The position numbers and the translations under genes were made by a program. Below, piece after piece: positions 43,859-56,538 of a stretch of 64,000 nt of DNA. Each line of letters opens with the position of its first letter. Position 1 is the first letter of the stretch. Source of the DNA: Panicum virgatum (taxonomy: Eukaryota > Streptophyta > Magnoliopsida > Poales > Poaceae); assembly GCF_016808335.1 (NCBI RefSeq), contig NC_053140.1, positions 31,054,586-31,118,585 on the forward strand, written 5' to 3'. Below the pieces are notes generated by a model. It was not told the origin of the DNA. It was given only the letters and a program-made list of their open reading frames with translations, and ran no database searches.

Positions 43859-45240
43859 TATAACATCCCGAAAATTCACCCAAATAAATTACTCGCTAAA
43901 AATGAGTTTGAAAATCCTTTCATCGCCAAGCTCGAATCTAGTCCGGCGATTCGTCGCCCTGACACCAAACCCAATCTCCGCCCCGACACCAAAATCAATC
44001 ATCGCTTAAACTTTCCCTGTTCCCCTCATTTCTCGTGCGTGTCGCTTCTCGTCGACGCCACGCCCGGCTCGCGACCGACGCCGTGAATCCCGCCGGTGCC
44101 TTCCTTTCTTTTACTCATTTTTCCTCTTTTTCTCTTTTCTCTTTTTTCCCCTTTTTCACCTTTTCTTTTTTACTTCTCTTTTCTTTCTTCTCCTTCTTTC
44201 CCTGCCCACGCACGTTCCTGCTCCCTGCTCACACGCGCTCCCTGTGCTCCCTGCCCACGCGCTCCACGAGCCCCGGATGCTCGCCGCGCCGCCCGTCATT
44301 CAGCACAGCGCCGCTCGCCCCTGCCCGACCCGTCCCGTCGCCATGTGCCCGCCTCGACGCGAGCGAGCGAGCAGAGCTCGACGCCGGGCACAGCGACCCG
44401 GCCACGCGCCGCACCCCCTGGACGACCGCCCCCAGCTACGCGCCAACAACCACCCCCGCACACCGTCGCCCTCGACGCTCGAGCCGCTCCGCGACACCAA
44501 GGTCGGCCCTACCGCCATTAATGGCCGCCGAGCTTGCCGTCCGGCTGCCCGGCGCGCCCTGCCCTCCCTACCACCTTGCCCGGCCTATAAATTGGCTCCT
44601 CGCGCAGCCCATCCCCTCCGCAACTCCACCCGCCACCGCGCGCCCTCCTCCCTGTGCCCCAGCGTCGCCGCCGCAAGCGCCTCCGTCCGCCGCCCACCGG
44701 CCCTCGTGGCGCCGTCGCCTCGCTTCGCCCCAGCCCGAGGTAGTAGGGGGAATCGAAAGCCCTCGACCCCCTTGTGCTTTTGACCCTCTCCATGGCGGCC
44801 GCCTTGCCCTAGCTCGCCGGCGCTGAGCGCCGCCGTACGCCCCCCCTCTCTGTTCTGTTTATGAGAGAGGAGGAAGAAGGGCACTTTTGCCCTTAGGCCC
44901 CTCCCTTCCTTCCATTTTAATTAAGAGCCCCCCTATATGTCCCTTTTAAAGAAAAGCCCCTATTCTTTATTTATTTAGCGAACTAGTCCCTACACCATAT
45001 AAACAAAATTTCAAGTATACCCCTGCCCCTTTTCAGTGTAACCCATGTATTTCCAGAAATTATAATCAAGCCCTTGCCATCTCAAAAATAATTACAAAGA
45101 GACCCTTGAACCCCGTTTAGCCCCTAAACATCTCGTAACTTATCATTTCATGCGCCAAAAATCCTCCAGTTATCCCGAAACTCGACAACGCCAATTCTGA
45201 AATACTTCCAGCCGTGCCATTAGAAAATCGCCCAAAAATA
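43859..45240 (+). repeat. Left LTR (family C), 3' truncated
   Basis: It matches the right LTR from its start to the common point CGCCCAAAAATA (45240 and about 51081), with small differences. The remaining 1.7 kb is missing. A T/C-rich tract (44100-44220) and a GC-rich block create long spurious frames. Confidence 0.88.
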
Positions 45241-45242
45241 CG

Positions 45243-46415
45243 GCAGTTGAAAAAGCGCCACTGCCACTACCTCCACCTTTCGGGGACTTGGTACAGGCAG
45301 TAAGCAATCAGACCCTCATACTGGAAGCCCTGGCCAATGCCCTCATTAATAAGCAGCCACGAGAGCAGACCATGAATGACAAGCTGACAGCTTTCCTGAG
45401 AACCAAGCCGCCTACCTTTACCGAATCCAGCAACCCCTTGGAAGCAGATGGCTGGCTGCATGTGATCCAGAGGAAGCTCGAGCCGTTTGAGTGCTAAGAT
45501 CGAGACAAGGTTCTCCTGGCAGCTCACCAACTCACCGAAACTGCCTTGGCTCGGTGGGAGAATTACTGTCCCGCTGCCAAAGATGCCTCCACCATCACTT
45601 GGAAGGAATTCGTGGAGGAGTTCCGCCGCTATCATATCCCCACGGCCACCATGAAGCGCAAGGCGGATGAGTTCCGTGAACTGCAGCAAGGGAGCAAGTC
45701 AGTGGAAGAATACACCTACCAGTTCATGGAGCTTGCCCGCTATGCCCCAGAGAAAGTGGATAAGGATGAAAAGAAGCAGGACATGTTCAAGAAGGGATTG
45801 AGCCCAGAACTCCGGACCTTGCTTACCCCTCAGATATACCCGGACTTCAATACGCTGATGAACATGGCCATTCTCACAGAAAGGGCCAAGGCTGAAGAAA
45901 GGAAGAAAAACAAGCGCAAGTTCTTGGAAATCAAGGCCCGCCAGCAGGACCGCTTCCAGAAACCTAGAAACTCCAGCTATACTGCACCAAGATCTCAGGC
46001 CCCAATGCAGTATAGGACCCAGTCCCAGGTGACAGGCCCCCAGGCCCCTAACACACATTTCAGGAGCCAGAACACCATGAAGGCCCCGCAGAGCAATGCC
46101 AGCCAAGTCATCACCACCAACAACAATGCTAGGGCCTGTTTCAACTGCCGTGAGACAGGACACTACATTGCCAACTGCCCATATGCCAAAAACAAGCCTG
46201 CTGCATCGGCCTTCTCCAACTCGGTGAATGGGCCTAGGCCACCTTTATCTGGAGCCAACCGTGTCCCCATCGGCAGCAACAACAAGGGCAACAGCAACAA
46301 CCAGCAGCCTTATGGACGAGCCCGCGTCAACCACATCAACGCGCATGAGGCTCAGGGTGCACAAGGAGTGGTACTTGGTGAGTTCCTAGTCAACTCTGGC
46401 AACAGTTTTATTTGA
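45243..46415 (+). pseudogene. gag of the Ty3 chromovirus-like element
   Basis: The frame reads PPTFTESSNPLEADGWLHVIQRK, stops at TAA 45495-45497, and continues without shift (LLAAHQLTETALARWENYC, TWKEFVEEFRRYHIP, FRELQQGSKSVEEYTYQF, MFKKGLSPELR). An Asn/Gln-rich linker leads to a complete CCHC zinc knuckle ACFNCRETGHYIANCPY. The N-terminus is lost by the LTR-gag deletion. The frame shifts into protease near 46395. It encodes the particle protein. Confidence 0.88.
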
Positions 46416-49400
46416 TTCTGGAGCATCACACTCATTCATATCGTCAAGCTTTGTGGATAAGCATAATGTACCTACGGTACTACTAAAAACACTCCTATTA
46501 ACCCGAACGCCTGGAGGTGACATCAAGTGTCAACTGGGTTGTTCCCGGGTAAGGATCAATTTAAGTGGGGTAGAATTTCTAGCAGATCTAGTAGTACTTA
46601 AGTCCAAAGGAATATATGTGATCCTTGGAATGGACTGGTTGAGCCTACACAATGGTTTCATAGGTTCTGCTAACAAGGTAGTACACCTAACCAACTCAGA
46701 CGGGATGCAAGTGACGTGCCATACTCGGAGAAGTGGACCCGACCCAATGGTTTTCAGTATTGATGTGAAATCCTTAGAAGGAGTTCCAGTTGTGAATGAA
46801 TACCCTGATGTTTTCCCCGATGAACTCCCTGGAATGCCAACATACCGGGACATAGAGTTCTCCATTGACCTTGTTCCAGGGACCTCTCCCATAGCCAAGA
46901 GACCCTATAGGATGGTAGCCTCAGAACTAGCAGAGCTGAAGAAACAACTAGAAGAGTTACAACAAAGTGGTTTTATCCGACCTAGTTCATCTCCATGGGG
47001 AGCCCCAGTCCTATTTGTCAAGAAGAAGGACGGGAGTATGAGGATGTGTGTAGATTATCGTGCACTGAATGAGGTTACCATAAAAAATAAGTACCTTCTC
47101 CCCAGAATTGATGATCTCTTCGATCAGTTAAAAGGAGCCAAGTACTTCTCCAAAATTGATCTAAGATCAGGATATCACCAACTCAAAATTAAGGAAAGTG
47201 ACATCCCAAATACAGTTTTTGTCACCTGTTATGGGCAGTTTGAGTTTACCGTGATGTCTTTTGGACTCACTAATGCACCTGCTTATTTCATGAACCTCAT
47301 GAACAAAGTGTTTATGGATGAGTTAGATAAGTTTGTCGTAGTCTTTATTGACGACATACTTATTTACTCCAAGAGTGTCCAGGAACACGAGCAACATCTG
47401 CGGGTAGTTTTGGAAAAGTTGAGAGCGCACAAACTCTATACTAAATTCGGCAAGTGTGAATTTTGGCTAGAGAAAGTAGTTTTCCTTAGTCATATTCTGA
47501 CCGCAGAAGGAGTAGCAGTCGACCCTGAGAAAGTCGAAGCGGTGTCCAATTGGCAGCAACCAACTAATGTTAGTGAAATCAGAAGCTTTCTTGGATTAGC
47601 TAGGTATAATCGGAGGTTTATTGAAGGATTCTCCAAGATAGCCCGGCCCATGATAGAGCTGCTTAAGAAGGAAAAGAAATTTGTTTGGACAGAGTCCTGT
47701 GAAAGGAGTTTCCAGGAATTGAAGAGAAGATTGACAACCGCCCCAGTACTAACCCTACCAGATATTCATCGGGACTTTGTCATCTATTGTGATGCATCCT
47801 GACAAGGATTAGGGTGTGTACTTATGCAGGACGGAAAGGTGGTAGCATACGCCTCCCGACAGCTCAGGCCTCATGAACAGAATTACCCAACACATGGTTT
47901 GGAGTTTGCAGCCATAGTGCATGCCCTCAAGATTTGGTGGCACTACCTGATTGGAAACAAGTGTGAGATATACACGGATCATAAGAGCCTGAAATATATC
48001 TTCATCCAACCAGATCTAAACCTCAGGCAGAGGAGATGGTTAGAACTGGTTAAAGATTATAATGTGGAGATTCATTACCACCCTGGTAAAGCTAACGTGG
48101 TAGCAGATGCATTAAGCCGGAAACCTTATGGACCCAATGATGCCCATCTGCAAGAGAAAATGGCACGATTGAATGTGCACATTGTCCCACGAGGCTCCAG
48201 CCACAAGCTGAGTGTCCAACCTACCCTGAAGGACAGAATCAGAAAGGCCCAAGGTTCGGACAAGGATTTAATGAAAATCCACAAACATACCGGAGAGAAT
48301 AAAGCACCAGATTTTCGAGTGGACGATGAGGGAACCTTGTGGTATAAAGATAGGATTTGTGTGCCCAAAGAAGGGGACTTCCGGCAAGTGATCATGGACG
48401 AGGCTTATAACTCGGCATATTCCATCCACCCAGGGTCCACCAAAATATATTTAGATTTAAAACAAAAGTATTGGAATGAAGTCAGACATTGCCCAGTTCG
48501 TCGCCCATTGCGACACATGTCAAAGGATCAAGGCTGAGCATCAGAAGCCAGCAGAATTACTACAACCCCTACCTATCCCAGTTTGGAAATGGGACGAGAT
48601 AGGAATGGATTTTGTGGTAGGATTGCCCAAGACCCAGAAAGGTTATGACTCCATTTGGGTAAAAGTGGACCGGCTCACCAAAGTCGCTCACTTCCTACCC
48701 GTACGGACCAACTATGGAGGAAAAAAGCTAGCCCAGTTTTATGTGGATAATATAGTAAAGCTGCATGGTGTACCTAGTAGAATCGTTTCGGATCGAGGAA
48801 TCCAATTCACCTCCAAGTTTTGGAAAAGTCTGCATAAGGCCATAGGGACCAAATTGGATTTTAGTTCGGCCTATCATCCATAGACTGATGGACAGACTGA
48901 GAGGGTAAACCAAATTATGGAGGATATATTAAGGGCATGTGTCCTTACATACGGTAAAGATTGGGAACAGAGTTTGCCCTATGCAGAGTTCTCATACAAC
49001 AATAGTTACCAGGCGATCCTAGACATGTCGCCATTTGAAGCTCTCTATGAGAGAAAGTGCAGGACCCTCTGATGTGGTCAGAAGTAGGAGAGCGTTCATT
49101 AGTTGGACCAGCCCTCATAAAGGAAGCAGAAGAAAGAGTAGCAGAAATCCGCGAGAAGTTGAAAGCAGCTCAGTCCAGACAAAAGAGCTACGCGGACAAG
49201 AAGAGACGAGAAATAAGTTTCAATCTAGGAGACTTCATCTATCTCAAGGTTTCACCTATTCGATGGACCCGGAGGTTTCAAGTACACGGGAAGTTAGCCC
49301 CTCGGTACATTGGACCGTACCAAGTATAAAGGAAGGTCGAAAAAGTATCCTACCGACTCCAACTACCAGAAGGAATGGCAGACATACACCCAGTGTTCCA

Positions 49401-49685
49401 TGTCTCACAATTAAGAAGGTGTTTGAGGGTACCCGAGACAGAACACGTACCAGTGGAGGCTATAGATTTGCAGCTAGACCTGCGATACCAGGAAGTACCG
49501 ATCAAAATTCTGGACACTGTCACTAAAAGAACAAGGTAATCAGAAGTACGGATTTGCAGAGTGCAATGGAGCAGACACGGAGTAGAAGAAGCTATGTGGG
49601 AACGTGAAGATGCTCTGAAGAAGGAGTTTCCCCATCTCTTTAGAAACCAGCCGAATCTCGAGGACGAGATTCTTTTTAAGAAGGG
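46404..49685 (+). pseudogene. pol of the Ty3 chromovirus-like element
   Basis: Domains in order: protease ([13 protein letters not shown], about 46404), spacer with ILGMDWL, RT with [10 protein letters not shown] and catalytic VFIDDILIY (about 47341), RNase H (IYCDAS, then [10 protein letters not shown] and ADALSRKP), integrase zinc finger (AHCDTCQR), catalytic core (GMDFVVGLPK, SDRGIQFTS, AYHP-stop-TDGQTERVN), GKLAPRYIGPYQV, and a chromodomain-like end (VQWSRHGVEEAMWERED). Damage: TGA 47800-47802 after CDAS, frame change near 48478, TAG 48881-48883, frame change near 49067, TAA near 49327 and near 49538. Active-site residues are otherwise kept. Confidence 0.9.
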
Positions 49686-51182
49686 TAGGTTTGTAACATC
49701 CCGAAAATTCACCCAAATAAATTACTCGCTAAAAATGAGTTTCAAAATCCTTTCATCGCCGAGCTCGAATCTGGTTCAGCGATTCGTCACCCCGATACTA
49801 AACCCAATCTCCGTCCCGACACGGAAATCAATCATCGCTTGAACTTTCCCTGTTCTCCTCGTTTCTCATGCGCGTTGCTTCTCGTCGATGCCAAACCCGG
49901 CTCGCGACCGACGCCGCGAATCCCGCCGGCGCCTTCCTTTCTTTTTCTCCTTTTTCCTCTTTTTCCCTTTTCTCTTTTTTTCTTTTTCTCCTTTTCTTTT
50001 TCCCTTCTCTTTTCTTTCTTCTTCTCCTTCTTTCCCTGCACACGCACGTTCCTGCTCCCTGCTCATGCGCGCTCCCTGTGTTCCCTGCCCACGCGCTCCA
50101 TGAGCCCCGAATGCTCGCCGCGCCGCTCATCGTTCAGCACAGCGCCGCTCGCCCCTGCCCGACCCGTCCCGTCGCTCTGTGCCCACCTCGACGCGAGCGA
50201 GCGAGCAGAGCTCGACGCCGGGCACAGCGACCCGGCCACGCGCCACACCCCCCGGACGACCGCCGCCAGCTACGCACCACCAACCACCCCCGCACGCCGT
50301 CGCCCTCGACGCTCGCGCCGCTCCGTGACACCCAGGTCGGCCCTACCACCATTAATGGCCGCCGAGCTCGCCATCCGGCTGCCCGGCATGCCCTGCCCTC
50401 CCCACCGCCTTGCCCCGCCTATAAATAGGCTCCTCACGCAGCCCATCCCCTCCGCAACTCCACCCGCCACCGCACGCCCTCCTTCCTGCGCCCCAGCGCC
50501 GCCGCCACCGCCACCGTAAGCGCCTCCGCCCGCCGCCCGCCGGCCCTCGCGGCGCCGCCGCCTCGCTTCGCCCCAGCCCGAGGTAGTAGGGGGAATCGAA
50601 ACCCTCGACCCCCTCGTGCTTTTGCCCCCCTCCATGGCCGCCGCCTTGCCCTAGCTCGCCGGTGCTGAGCACCGCCGTACGCCCCCCTCTATTCTGTTCG
50701 GGAGAGAGGAGGAAGAAGGGCACTTTTGCCCTTAGGCCCCTCCCTTCCTTCCATTTTAATTAAGAGCCCCCCTATATGTCACTTTTAAAGAAAAGCCCCT
50801 TCTCTTTTATTTATTTAGCGAACTAGTCCCTACACTATATAAACAAAATTTCAAATATACCCCTACCCCTTTTCAGAGTAACCCATGTATTCCCAGAAAT
50901 TATAATCAAGCCCTTGCCATCTCAAAAATAATTACAAAGAGACCCTTGAACCACGTTTAGCCCCTAAACACCTCGTAACTTATCATTTCAAGCGCCAAAA
51001 ATCCTCCAGTCATCCCGAAACTCGACCACGCCAATTCTGAAATACTTCCAGCCGTGCCATTAGAAAATCGCCCAAAAATATTCTTCCTATCTTCATATCT
51101 AAATTTCTTCTGATTCGAGCTCAACGGTAAAACCTTTATTTCTTCTTTTATTTATTGTGTGTTTTGTTTGTGTGCGCCGTAG

Positions 51183-51298
51183 ACACCGATGTGAACGAGG
51201 GAGAACCCGTCGAGGAGTTTGCCGAGCAGTACCACGAGCCGGAGCCAGAAGACCCGTACCGCGAGCAGGAGCTCCCAGAAGGCTTCGAAGACGGCAAG
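51183..51298 (+). other. Conserved acidic open segment inside LTR family C
   Basis: After a T-rich stretch ending GCGCCGTAG, the frame reads DVNEGEPVEEFAEQYHEPEP, DPYREQELPEGFEDGK, and the DNA has GACG-GCAAGT at the end. Layout and composition match the segments in families A and B, though residues are less conserved. Confidence 0.45.
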
Positions 51299-52530
51299 TT
51301 CAATCTCTTCCTTTGATTGTTTATTTAACCCAGTTTTATAAACACAACCTATAGGGCCTGTTTTACAAAACTGCATATGATTTACTACTAAAACCCCTTT
51401 GGATAGCCACCCCTTGATTGTTATGATCATTTCTTGATAACCTATACTTGTCTCTAAATATGATATGCTCTGTTTGGATAATAAGCACTGCTAGAACGCC
51501 GCTTAGGACCCTGTGCTCATTTTATCACACTTAAAAAATATGGTACACCATGTTTTATAAAAAGGGAAATGCGTGAGTCTGTGAAAAAGGGAAAGATGGG
51601 ATATTTAAGAAACTAAAGAAAAAGATGTTAAGATGGGATGGTTGAATGGCATTCCCTGGGTGGATTGTCATACATTGGAGGCTCGTACCATTGTGGTAGA
51701 GCAAGAAGGTTGGGAGATATCCATCCTGTCATAATTAAGGACCGAGTTGATGTGTCATCTTGCCTAACTCAACTACCGTGCAAACCACTCGACCATTGTG
51801 TGTGGCAACGGCTTAGCATAAACCCAACTAGTTAGTCTGATAACCATCACGAGAGCTGAGAGCAACAGGTGATCAAGGAGAAGGGATAAGGTCGTGGTGA
51901 CTTATGCCCCTGTTAAACCTCAGTGATAGGTCAATGGCCCCTTGGTAGAGTCCGTGATGGCTAGTCAGGTCTAGCTAAGGTGGGTAATGGCTTTGTTGGG
52001 ATCTGCACCGACACTAAGGTGATCGTGCTGTAATACCCCACTTGTGGGTAAAGTTGCACACCTCTGCAGAGTAAAAAAACCCTATTCGAATAGCCATGCC
52101 CACGGTATTGGGCGAGTTACGGTTTGGTCACACAACTAGACTTTTGGGAGGGATGTTTTCATGGTGTGAGTTGTTTTGGGAAGGAGTTCGGCAGTTGTGC
52201 CGTGAGCTACTGTGGATGAGTTGTCCGGTAGAACTAACACTTGGTTCCTTTGTGAAGGATCAACCCCACTCAATATTCAGTTAATAAAGAATTGCTTTTC
52301 GAAAACTCTTTTCAAAAATAAACCCTTGCATGTGTAAAATCTAGCTTTACTGCAAATAAACTTCAGTCTTATCCTTGATTTATCCTGTACATATCTGTGT
52401 TATCCCCCCCCCCGTGGATGGAGTTGGACTTGTTGAGTACTTTCGTACTCACCCGATATATATTTGTGGTTTTTCTTCAGAAGAAGATCATGTGGTGTTG
52501 GCCTTTTGCAAGATGCTTCTGCTAGCGCGT

Positions 52531-54063
52531 TGTTGACGCTCACTAACGACCATTTCCAGGCGTCAACTTGATCAGAAAATCATGAGAGTTTGCATTTCTT
52601 ACACGCATCCTTATCCAATAAAGTTCCTAAATCACAATTTACCTTTTAGAATATGCAAATTGTGTTTTCAAGCTAATATGCAGGTTACAAGCACACTTTG
52701 GCCCGACACAAAATCACAGAAAATATCAGAGTACCGATTCAGGCTCAAATGGACCAAGTGAATCCCAAGAACTGAAGCAAACCCAGTTGGGGCAGGCCGT
52801 GTGTCAACTTTAGGACAAGGGGAGGCCAAGACAAGCCCACTCCAGGAAGTTGGGGGCAGTTGGCGGCCCGGGCAGGCCGACCGACCTACCTGGTCGGCCG
52901 GCCAGGCCCGTGGGCCCCACCGCCTCAACCAAGGCACATGGCGCTTCCCTGTTGGCTCACAACGTCGGTTTGGGGTGCTGCGGTTGGTGGCTCCCTGCAA
53001 TAAATAGAAGGGGGGTAGAGAATAGAACACACACACACACACACAAACACACACCACACACCTCTTCCTCTCTTGCATTCTTTGCATAGTCTTTAGGCTT
53101 AGTGGAGTTTAGGAGAAGTTTAGGAGTCATCAAGTCGCCGGAGTTGCTCGAGAGTCTGGTATGGGTTCATCTCTAGCTCTCTCTTGTAATATTCGGTCGT
53201 TTGTAATAGAATTAGACTATGGTTACTGATATCTGCTTGAAGTATATTCTGAGTTATCGAGTATATGCTTCTTGTCATGGTTGCGTTATTATTCAATGCT
53301 TGCATTGCATGATCGCCCTGTGCTGGAGATGGTTAGTCTTTTATTCTTAGAACTCTATCAACTGCTCCAGTATTCGTATGATTGCTCTAGTGTGTTGTCT
53401 GTCCATCCGGAGGGTGGGGGCTCCGCGCGGGACACTAGAGTATTCCTTCCTAGTGTAGACATGGTGTCTAGATTAGCTAAGAGTTGCTGGATGTCAACTA
53501 TACCCACGGTTTGTAGAGGTAGCCGGTAGGTGGTGACAGCCCTGTCCGTGACTTTTAGTAATCCTCCACATTCGGTATGGGGGGTAGGAGGTACATAAAG
53601 TCGCCAGGGTGTACGGGCTCCTCCCGTTACTTCGATAGCGATCTCCCTGTTGTGTAGTTTAATCTCTGACGAGCTAACTAATGAGAAAGTGTAGATATAG
53701 CTAGCCTAGCACAGCTGACTCGAGCTCTGACTTTTACCTTGCTCCCGGCCTAAAGTAACCTTTATTCTTTTATCCAAGAGAGTAGTTTGTGTGTGTGTCA
53801 CACTACCTCCTACCATGTTATTATCTTACCCCTGTTTATGCTTGAGAATATTCAATCTAGATAGAGCTCACCAACTGATCTATATATTCTCTCACTCATC
53901 GTCTTCCCTGCGGAAATATAAATGACACCCCGGTATACTCTCGGGTAAAATGCTACAGTGGTATTCCGTGCGCTTGCGGATCTATTCGTGGTTCATGAAA
54001 TACTGCCGTCCCAAATTGGCGTCTGTGGGCGTCATCGCTAGGTGACGTTGGTAGGCGCCAACA
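52531..54063. mobile_element. TG...CA element with hairpin termini, nested in the LTR
   Basis: It begins TGTTGACGCTCACTAACG and ends with the near inverse CGTTGGTAGGCGCCAACA. Each end also forms its own hairpin (GTTGACGC...GCGTCAAC on the left; TTGGCG...CGCCAA on the right). It interrupts an otherwise continuous LTR. It has a TATA-like AATAAATAG near 53000 and an (AC)n run at 53028-53046. A solo LTR is most likely; no duplication was found (CGCGT left, AGCAT right). Confidence 0.6.
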
Positions 54064-55539
54064 AGCATTACTCTGAGCTCGAGTTGGAAACCGTCTGGGT
54101 CGTACATTGGTGTATCACCGTAGCTATTTTATTTCTCATTATCGTTTGTATCGAGTGTCCTCCTCCTCAAAAGTTTGTACGGTGACTGAACCATCTATTG
54201 AATAAATGTGTTATCAGCCTCCTGAGACTGATATTTGTATCACATTTAGTCTCTACTTATGTGGGGACGCTTCAGGCTTGCTATGCGAGTAGGTGCTTAT
54301 ATCAATTTTACTAATGATGGGACTCGTGTGTATTGTGAAGCTTGTAACATTCCTAAGATTTTAGACAGAGATAGTACAAATTGGAATGATTTGATAACTA
54401 AAATTGGTTTAGAAATTAAGCTAGGCTCTAAACACAAGTTGCGTGTCACTTACTGGGACAAAGTGACTCGCAACAATGAGGATATTGCATCTGACCAGAA
54501 ATTGCTTCATGCAATTGATATGTATTGGGAGATAAGAAGGCTCTCAATGCAAGTGCATGTTATGAAAAAGGATGACTCTAATATCATATCTGACATTGGC
54601 CGGCAACAGAACATGCCATGTGTGTTGCAGCAAAGCACTACTCCACTTGAAATTGCATCAGCCCATGTAGAGCCTCCACTTGAAATTGCATCATCCCTTC
54701 CAGAGCCTCCACCTCAAGTGGCTTGGATTGGTGATGATGTGGAGTATGTTGGTTTGAATGATGAGGCCTCTTATGAGGTTTTGATTTCTGATGATGAATC
54801 AGATGGTGTAGTAGTGGGTGATGGTTTGGATGATGACTTAGTTGTGGATGATGAAAGGGATTGTCAGTCAATCATCCATGCAACTGACTTACAAAACCCG
54901 ACAATTCAAGTTGGTATAACTTTTGGGGATGGTGATACATTTAAGAAGGCTATTAGGCAATATGTAATAAAAGGTATATATGAAATTGCAGCTCCATATT
55001 CTGAAGCTACAAGATATAGAGGTTACTGCAAAGCTGAATGGTGCAAGTGGCGGATCCATGCTTCATAGTTGCAGGATGGAAGGACTTGGCAGGTAAAGAT
55101 GTAATTTACATTGCTGCCATGAATATAGTTTCATGATTTTACATAATTTTTGTGTCTATTTGGTGCAGATAAAGAAAATGCCATATCAACACACTTGTCA
55201 AAGTACTGGAAGAGTCGAGAAGAATAAAATGGCAACCAATCACTGGGTCAGGGATAGGGTTCTTAACTGGCTTGCAATAGATCCTACAAAGGGGGCTACA
55301 TACTTGAAAGAGAGGCTGGAGGAAGAGTATCACGTCAAGTTATCATATTGGTTAGTGTGGGATGGAAGAAAAATGATTTTGGAAGAACTGAACGGCAAGT
55401 GGGATAACAGCTTTGAGCATGCTGAAATACCAGAAGAATAATTATCCTTTGTTGACCCTTTGTGAGTGTTAAAATTGCATCTTTATGAGTTTACACCTAA
55501 CTTGCAGATTTCTGCTGCTAACTTATACATATAAACAAC

Positions 55540-55963
55540 TTGCAGTGCTACACCAAGTAGAGCTATTACTGTATCTACATCGAGCCCTGTGACAAAAAGC
55601 TATTGCATTGTGCTTGTTGAACTATGTTTTAGGTTCAAACTACAATTTCACATGGTTCGATCATGCAGTATGTCAAGGAGGCTGCTGGAATTTGAAGCTT
55701 CTACACCAACTAGAGCTATTATTTCTACAAGTACACCAAGCCCTATGACAAGAAGGTAATGTATCTACATTTTTTATGTCTTTATGCTTATCTTCTCTAT
55801 TCATTTGACTGAATTTGTATCCATTTATAGCCGTAAGAGGTTGCTGGAACTTGAAAGAAATATAGAGCCTGTTGCATGTCTGGCTCTATCTCCATCTCCC
55901 GTTGCTGTCAATGAGAAGGGGAAAGCAAAAAAGTTGAAGGTTGTGAGGTCCAAGAAGACATAG
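55540..55963 (+). pseudogene. MULE transposase C-terminal remnant
   Basis: Repeated blocks resembling TPTRAIISTSTPSPMTRR and RKRLLELE, then a Lys-rich end NEKGKAKKLKVVRSKKT and TAG at 55961-55963, match the low-complexity tail of plant MULE transposases. It follows the DNA-binding part directly, so the middle of the gene is deleted. Confidence 0.5.
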
Positions 55964-55970
55964 TATGTAA

Positions 55971-56538
55971 CAACGAAAAATATCGCGGGCTATTAAAAAT
56001 AGCGTTTGACCTTTTCTGGCCGCTATTGGCGCTATAGTGCCGCTATGGCCACGCTATAGCAGCAGCTAAGCGGAGTAGCGTTAGCTGATTGCTGCTGCTA
56101 TAGCACCGCTATAGCGCGCTATTTGTTTACAAGTGACAGAAAAAATAAAAATCTATGATAAGTTGATAACAAAATAATAGCCAACATAATTCATGAATTT
56201 TCAACATAATCCATGAGTTTTTAACATAATAACAGCCAACATAATCGATGATAAGTTGATACTTGATAACGTAAGTCATAAATGCAATAAAAGCTAGATA
56301 AGTTCATAACAGCCGGGCCTTTTTTTATGAAGTAACGGGCTGCACATTCTATTTTAGGCCTGGTAGCAATAGCGGAAAAATAGTGGTGCTATGACGCTAT
56401 TCGCATTTAGTGGCGCAATAGCGCGAAATAGCGTCGATAGCGCCAATAGCGTGAATAACAATAGCTTCGCAACACTTGCTTCGTCCCACTATAGCGGCGC
56501 TATAGCACGAAAATAGCGCGCTATTTTTTTTTCCCATG
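55971..56538. mobile_element. hAT-type MITE rich in ATAGCGC repeats, 568 bp
   Basis: It is flanked by GTATGTAA at 55963-55970 and 56539-56546, a perfect 8-bp duplication. Ends CAACGAAAAATATCGCGGGC and (inverted) CATGGGAAAAAAAAATAGCG are imperfect inverted repeats. Both subterminal parts are packed with CTATAGCG/CGCTATAG words. It is inserted at the stop codon of the MULE transposase remnant. Confidence 0.85.

Larger units (their letters stand above)
43859..54274 (+). mobile_element. Ty3/gypsy chromovirus-like retrotransposon, TSD GGCTT
   Basis: Flanked by GGCTT at 43854-43858 and 54275-54279. The left LTR starts at 43859 (TATAACATCCCG, with one change from TGTAACATCCCG) and the right LTR at 49692. 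Between them lie gag, protease, RT, RNase H, integrase and a chromodomain-like C-terminus. The left LTR is cut at about 45240 and joins directly to gag, so the LTR 3' half, primer-binding site and gag start are deleted. A purine tract (AAGAAGGGTAGG) precedes the right LTR. Long LTRs and chromodomain suggest the Tekay clade. Confidence 0.92.
49692..54274 (+). repeat. Right LTR (family C) with a 1.5 kb nested insert
   Basis: It starts TGTAACATCCCG right after a purine tract and ends GACGCTTCA before GGCTT. Subtracting 52531-54063 leaves 3050 bp. The acidic segment lies at 51183-51298. Confidence 0.88.
43642..55441 (+). pseudogene. MuDR-type MULE transposase, N-terminal part, interrupted by Ty3 element
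   Basis: Exon 1, 43642-43721, starts MEPEPNPRFFTEIFPEE. Exon 2 starts at 43831 and reads DPSSSYRL up to the Ty3 insertion at 43858. It resumes in frame after the duplicated GGCTT at 54280 (AMRVGAYINFTNDG), so the insertion point is exact. Exon 2 runs to 55092, with an acidic region (VGLNDEASYEV, DDESDGVV) and the MuDR DNA-binding block VGITFGDGDTFKKAIRQY then YCKAEWCKWRIHAS. A TAG near 55067 interrupts it. Exon 3 (55169-55441) has KKMPYQHTCQSTGRVE, NHWVRDRVLNWL and LSYWLVWDGRKMILEEL, then stops. The DDE catalytic core and SWIM finger that should follow are missing. Confidence 0.85.

Noticed and set aside
44035..44884. 263-codon frame in the left LTR and its copy at about 49839-50723
   Set aside because: Low-complexity Phe/Ser then Pro/Ala/Arg; frames differ between the two LTR copies.
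53028..53046. (AC)n run as a regulatory feature
   Set aside because: A short simple repeat; nothing supports a function.
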